Origin: a bacterium | Lineage (GTDB): Bacteria > Electryoneota > RPQS01 > DYHQ01 | Length of the DNA stretch: 64,000 bases | Direction: 5' to 3' | NCBI GenBank assembly: GCA_030622545.1 | Contig: JAUXGA010000010.1 | Span: forward strand, 60,393 to 124,392 | Shown here: positions 61,513 through 64,000 of the stretch, piece by piece | How the letters are laid out: each line of letters starts with the position of its first letter | Position numbering within the stretch: the first letter of the stretch is position 1 | Notes under the pieces: model-generated | The model's database searches: none | The model's input: only the letters and a program-made list of their open reading frames with translations | What the model was told of the DNA's origin: nothing | Program-made: the position numbers and the translations under genes

Positions 61513-62157
61513 TCATTCAAACCTTAATATGAGCTTCCCTTTTTGTGGCTTACCTCTATCCGTTGCAATGGTGTAGGGAACCTCGCAGTAAAGTGGGTAT
61601 TTTTGACTCCCATGTAAACGGACTGTAACCGTTGCTAACTCCAACTCACAATAGGGATAGGCAGCTTCTTGACCTTTACTCTTAAAAGTAAAGCATGTGA
61701 AAGTTTTCTCATTTTCAACCAGTTGCGTTTTTTTCCAATACTCGCTGCGCATTGTTGTTCTCGAATTCTCTCCTTCTCCCGCACTGATTCCGCCAAATTT
61801 AATTTCAGCAAAACGCGCAATCTCATTTGGAATTCTGAACTCAACGAGGTACCAGACTGCTACAAGATGTCCTTCATTTAAGAGTTTCAGGCTGATTGGC
61901 AGAGTTATGTCACTCTTTGGAATTTTCAATGGGAGTTCTTCTTCTTTTTTGTTTACCCCTGTAGACCAGTATAAATGCAAGTCGGTCACTTCCTGAGCTT
62001 TCCTGATCTGGTGGAATGTCCAGAAGAAACCAATAATAGCAATTGGGAGGACTAAGATCTGCATTAGGAACTGCCCTAGAACGAATCGGTCTGCTGCCGC
62101 AAGAACTATCAGTATAATGACAGCAACGATCCATTTCCAGTTATTGTACAATTTCAA
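61513..62157 (-). CDS. Membrane protein of unknown function
   Basis: A 214-aa protein with two adjacent hydrophobic segments (about residues 9-26 and 30-47). A soluble beta-rich domain follows that contains ITLPISLKLLNEGHLVAVWY. The start is TTG with GAGGA seven bases upstream; no better start is seen. Base composition is more AT-rich than its neighbours, which hints at a different origin. No family is recognised. It might be an accessory or recently acquired gene near the IS insertion. Confidence 0.65.
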   Translation of the reverse strand: MKLYNNWKWIVAVIILIVLAAADRFVLGQFLMQILVLPIAIIGFFWTFHQIRKAQEVTDLHLYWSTGVNKKEEELPLKIPKSDITLPISLKLLNEGHLVAVWYLVEFRIPNEIARFAEIKFGGISAGEGENSRTTMRSEYWKKTQLVENEKTFTCFTFKSKGQEAAYPYCELELATVTVRLHGSQKYPLYCEVPYTIATDRGKPQKGKLILRFE

Positions 62158-62296
62158 TATGAATTCCTCATTTGATCTTCAAAAGTGAATTTTCGTCAAG
62201 CGGGTGACACACCACTACTGTCTCAGTTTTTGTGTGCTTGAGAAAACCGGATTCTCCCTGCGATGTCGGCTATTTGCAACCGATCCTTTTTCGGAA

Positions 62297-63887
62297 TTAT
62301 CGTACAGTTAGAACAGGCTTCCCTAAGCGTTTCGACAATTCTTCCCTGCGTGGATGTTTACCGAGTTCCGCGAGTGCGCTTTGCAGTATCCCAATAGAAC
62401 CGACATAAGCCGTCACTTCGTAGAACATCGTTTCTTCGAAGGGAATAACATTCGCATGGCTGTAGGTTGTGGTGTCAGTTGAACCCAAGAAGTAATAAGG
62501 GCCCTGGACAGTTGGAGAGTGATAGATGATATAGTAATCAACCGTAACGGAACTGCCCTGGATACTTGTATCCACAGGCGACCATCGCAGAAGAGCATCC
62601 GTGCCTGTACGAATCAGAGTTAGATCTTTCACTGCTGCGGGGGTTAAACCACCTTCACCAGAACACGACACCCATGTCGTCTCTGCATTGTAGGCGTTAC
62701 TGATAATTCCCAAGTCGCATTCAAACATCCCAAACGATTCAGGATTAAATTCAATCAGCAATATGGTGGAGTCACCGGGTATGATTGATGAATCAATCAG
62801 CTGCAATACCTGAAAATTCGGCGGGCAATCGAGGATGTGCGCAATTTCAAGATATATGTTTCCAAGGTTGCTGCAGGAAACGGATAGCGTCTCAGGATAG
62901 CCGTATTCTACTGCTCCGAAATCCAAGCTCAAGGGATTCAATTCCACATAAGCCCCCAGACCAACACCGAAAAGGGGTACAATTTTGTCGTGATGGTCGA
63001 TCTCTATAGAAAGAGAATCTTCATAAACTGTACTTGAATATGGCGCGAAAGTTACCACAATTTGAAGACTGTCACCGGATGCTAACACGCTATCTGCCAA
63101 GTTCCAATCATGGGAAAACGCCGAGTCGTTGATGCTGATAGACTGAATGATAATCACACTATAACTCGGATTGTGCAATATGCAAGTCAGCATGCCGATG
63201 TTGCCAACAAAGACCGAGTCAAAATAGAGATTTGATGGCTCTACAACCATCTCTAACTGGTCATAATAAAACGCTCCTATATCAGCAATAGTACTATCAG
63301 GATTCAGCGGCAATTCCGGATCGCCTGCATCAATACATGGCGAGCCCTCTAAGAGAAGATAATCCCCTGTCGCTCCGTCCACAAACATAGGGTCGAGGAA
63401 GATGTTGTAGTATGTGTCGCATGAGTCACCGTTGGCGTTAGTCGTTGAAATCGTGCCAATATTGGGCGGACCATGAGAAGAATTGTCATCTTCGAAAGCA
63501 ATATCCCCGCCGCTGTTGTCGAAAATGTTAGAGTACTCTATCTGACTGCTTGCACCATTATAGAAATAAATTCCTGCCCCTCCGGAAAAAGCAATAATAG
63601 TGCTGTTGAAAGTCGCTGAAGAACTGTTATACACTCCGCCCCCGCGATAGAACGCTGAGTTTCTACTCAGTGTACAGTTAGTGAAAATTGGCGAAGAAGG
63701 AGAGCTACAATGTACTCCGCCGCCCGTACTGATCGCATAATTGCCCCTAAGAATGCAATTTGTGAAGGTTGGCGAAGAAGGAGAGCTACAATGCACCCCG
63801 CCGCCGTAGTACGCCGAGTTGCCGTTGATCGTGCAATTCGTGAAACTCGGTGAAGAAGAGTCTATGCAAGCTACCCCGCCACCACTA
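62297..63887 (-). pseudogene. Beta-helix protein gene, 5' end removed by IS insertion
   Basis: About 530 codons remain. The upstream part begins inside beta-helix repeats (GGGVACIDSSSPSFTNCTI, GGGVHCSSPSSPTFTNC twice). It continues through CIDAGDPELPLNPDSTIADI, two ASPM/HYDIN-like sandwiches and an FN3-like segment to a natural stop. The frame runs on to about 63919 only through insertion-sequence DNA, and the signal peptide and first helical turns are gone. Domain order matches the intact protein at 1398. A GTG at 63796 is the first possible start, but it lies in mid-repeat. The product cannot be exported as it stands. Confidence 0.82.
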
Positions 63888-64000
63888 GAGCGTATCTTAA
63901 AAACATCGTAGGAGAATGATCATACATCCGAGGTGCAGGAAGCCGATGTAGTTTTCGACGAAGTGGTCGTAGCGCGTGGCAATGCGGCGGAACTGCCCCA
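63888..64000 (-). mobile_element. 3' end of an IS5-family insertion sequence
   Basis: The junction is at GAGCGTATCTTAAAAACATC (63888-63907), which looks like the terminal inverted repeat of IS5/IS427-type elements. The flanking CTA (63885-63887) could be part of a TA-containing target duplication. The rest of the element lies beyond the window. Confidence 0.75.
63897..64000 (-). CDS. IS5-family transposase, C-terminal fragment
   Basis: The minus strand encodes GQFRRIATRYDHFVENYIGF, then LHLGCMIILLRCF and TAA (63897-63899). This is the usual C-terminus of DDE transposases of the IS5/IS427 type, in which R-R-I-A-T-R-Y-D is the conserved tail after the catalytic Glu. The gene enters from the right edge. 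The frame is intact in the visible part, so the copy may be active. Confidence 0.88.
   Translation of the reverse strand, partial: GQFRRIATRYDHFVENYIGFLHLGCMIILLRCF

Noticed and set aside
63620..63830. Short-period DNA repeats that could suggest a CRISPR array
   Set aside because: The repeated units (GAAGGAGAGCTACAATG...) are in-frame beta-helix repeats of one protein; there are no spacers of uniform length and no cas genes.

Overview
The window comes from a Gram-negative bacterium of the Fibrobacteres-Chlorobi-Bacteroidetes (FCB) superphylum, most likely an uncultured candidate phylum. The main evidence is the number of large exported proteins ending in a type IX secretion (T9SS/Por) sorting domain, with an N-P-F-N-P core, an LLGQE strand and a K-M-V-L-L-K tail. 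There is also a PorV/PorQ-like outer-membrane protein and a TonB-dependent receptor. I cannot name the phylum from sequence alone. The promoters I can read are ordinary sigma-70 type (TTGACA-17 bp-TATATT/TATAAT) plus one clear sigma-54 site. They do not look like Bacteroidetes -33/-7 promoters.

Layout. 1-5736: lgt (5' end outside the window), tmk, a secreted beta-helix protein, an S41 C-terminal processing protease and a TSUP permease. 5825-8206: a small exported protein, purC and a sigma-54-controlled hsp20. 8786-19801: a T9SS cargo gene, a relic of another, then four tandem paralogous T9SS cargo genes with sialidase-like Asp-boxes. 20180-23728: CDP-alcohol phosphotransferase, methyltransferase, a flippase-type membrane protein and a lipoprotein, probably for lipid or surface-glycan synthesis. 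24169-27093: a 974-aa T9SS cargo. 27576-27977: a collapsed T9SS-cargo pseudogene. 28127-31848: iorA-iorB and a glutaryl-CoA-dehydrogenase-like gene (amino-acid or organic-acid oxidation). 32007-38234: a beta-helix/cohesin/dockerin-like T9SS protein, a methyltransferase and a T9SS subtilase. 38480-42296: two convergent polytopic membrane proteins with TPR tails. 42386-54417: a five-gene minus-strand outer-membrane module (TonB-dependent receptor, beta-helix lipoprotein, T9SS-like secreted protein, PorV-like barrel, lipoprotein), preceded by icd. 56802-62157: a beta-helix T9SS protein, initiator tRNA, CorC/HlyC-family protein, IMPACT-family protein, cyclophilin lipoprotein and a membrane protein. 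62297-64000: a beta-helix gene cut by an IS5-family element that runs off the window.

How it fits together. Ten complete genes carry T9SS-type C-termini and two further T9SS tails survive as relics, so the region is a turnover zone for exported proteins in which cargo genes duplicate and decay. A dispersed intergenic repeat with inverted ends occurs six times. The most system-like parts are the five-gene outer-membrane module, whose receptor has an unusual Asp/Asn/Gly-rich insertion, and the hsp20 control region with an RpoN promoter and a 36-bp palindrome at enhancer distance.
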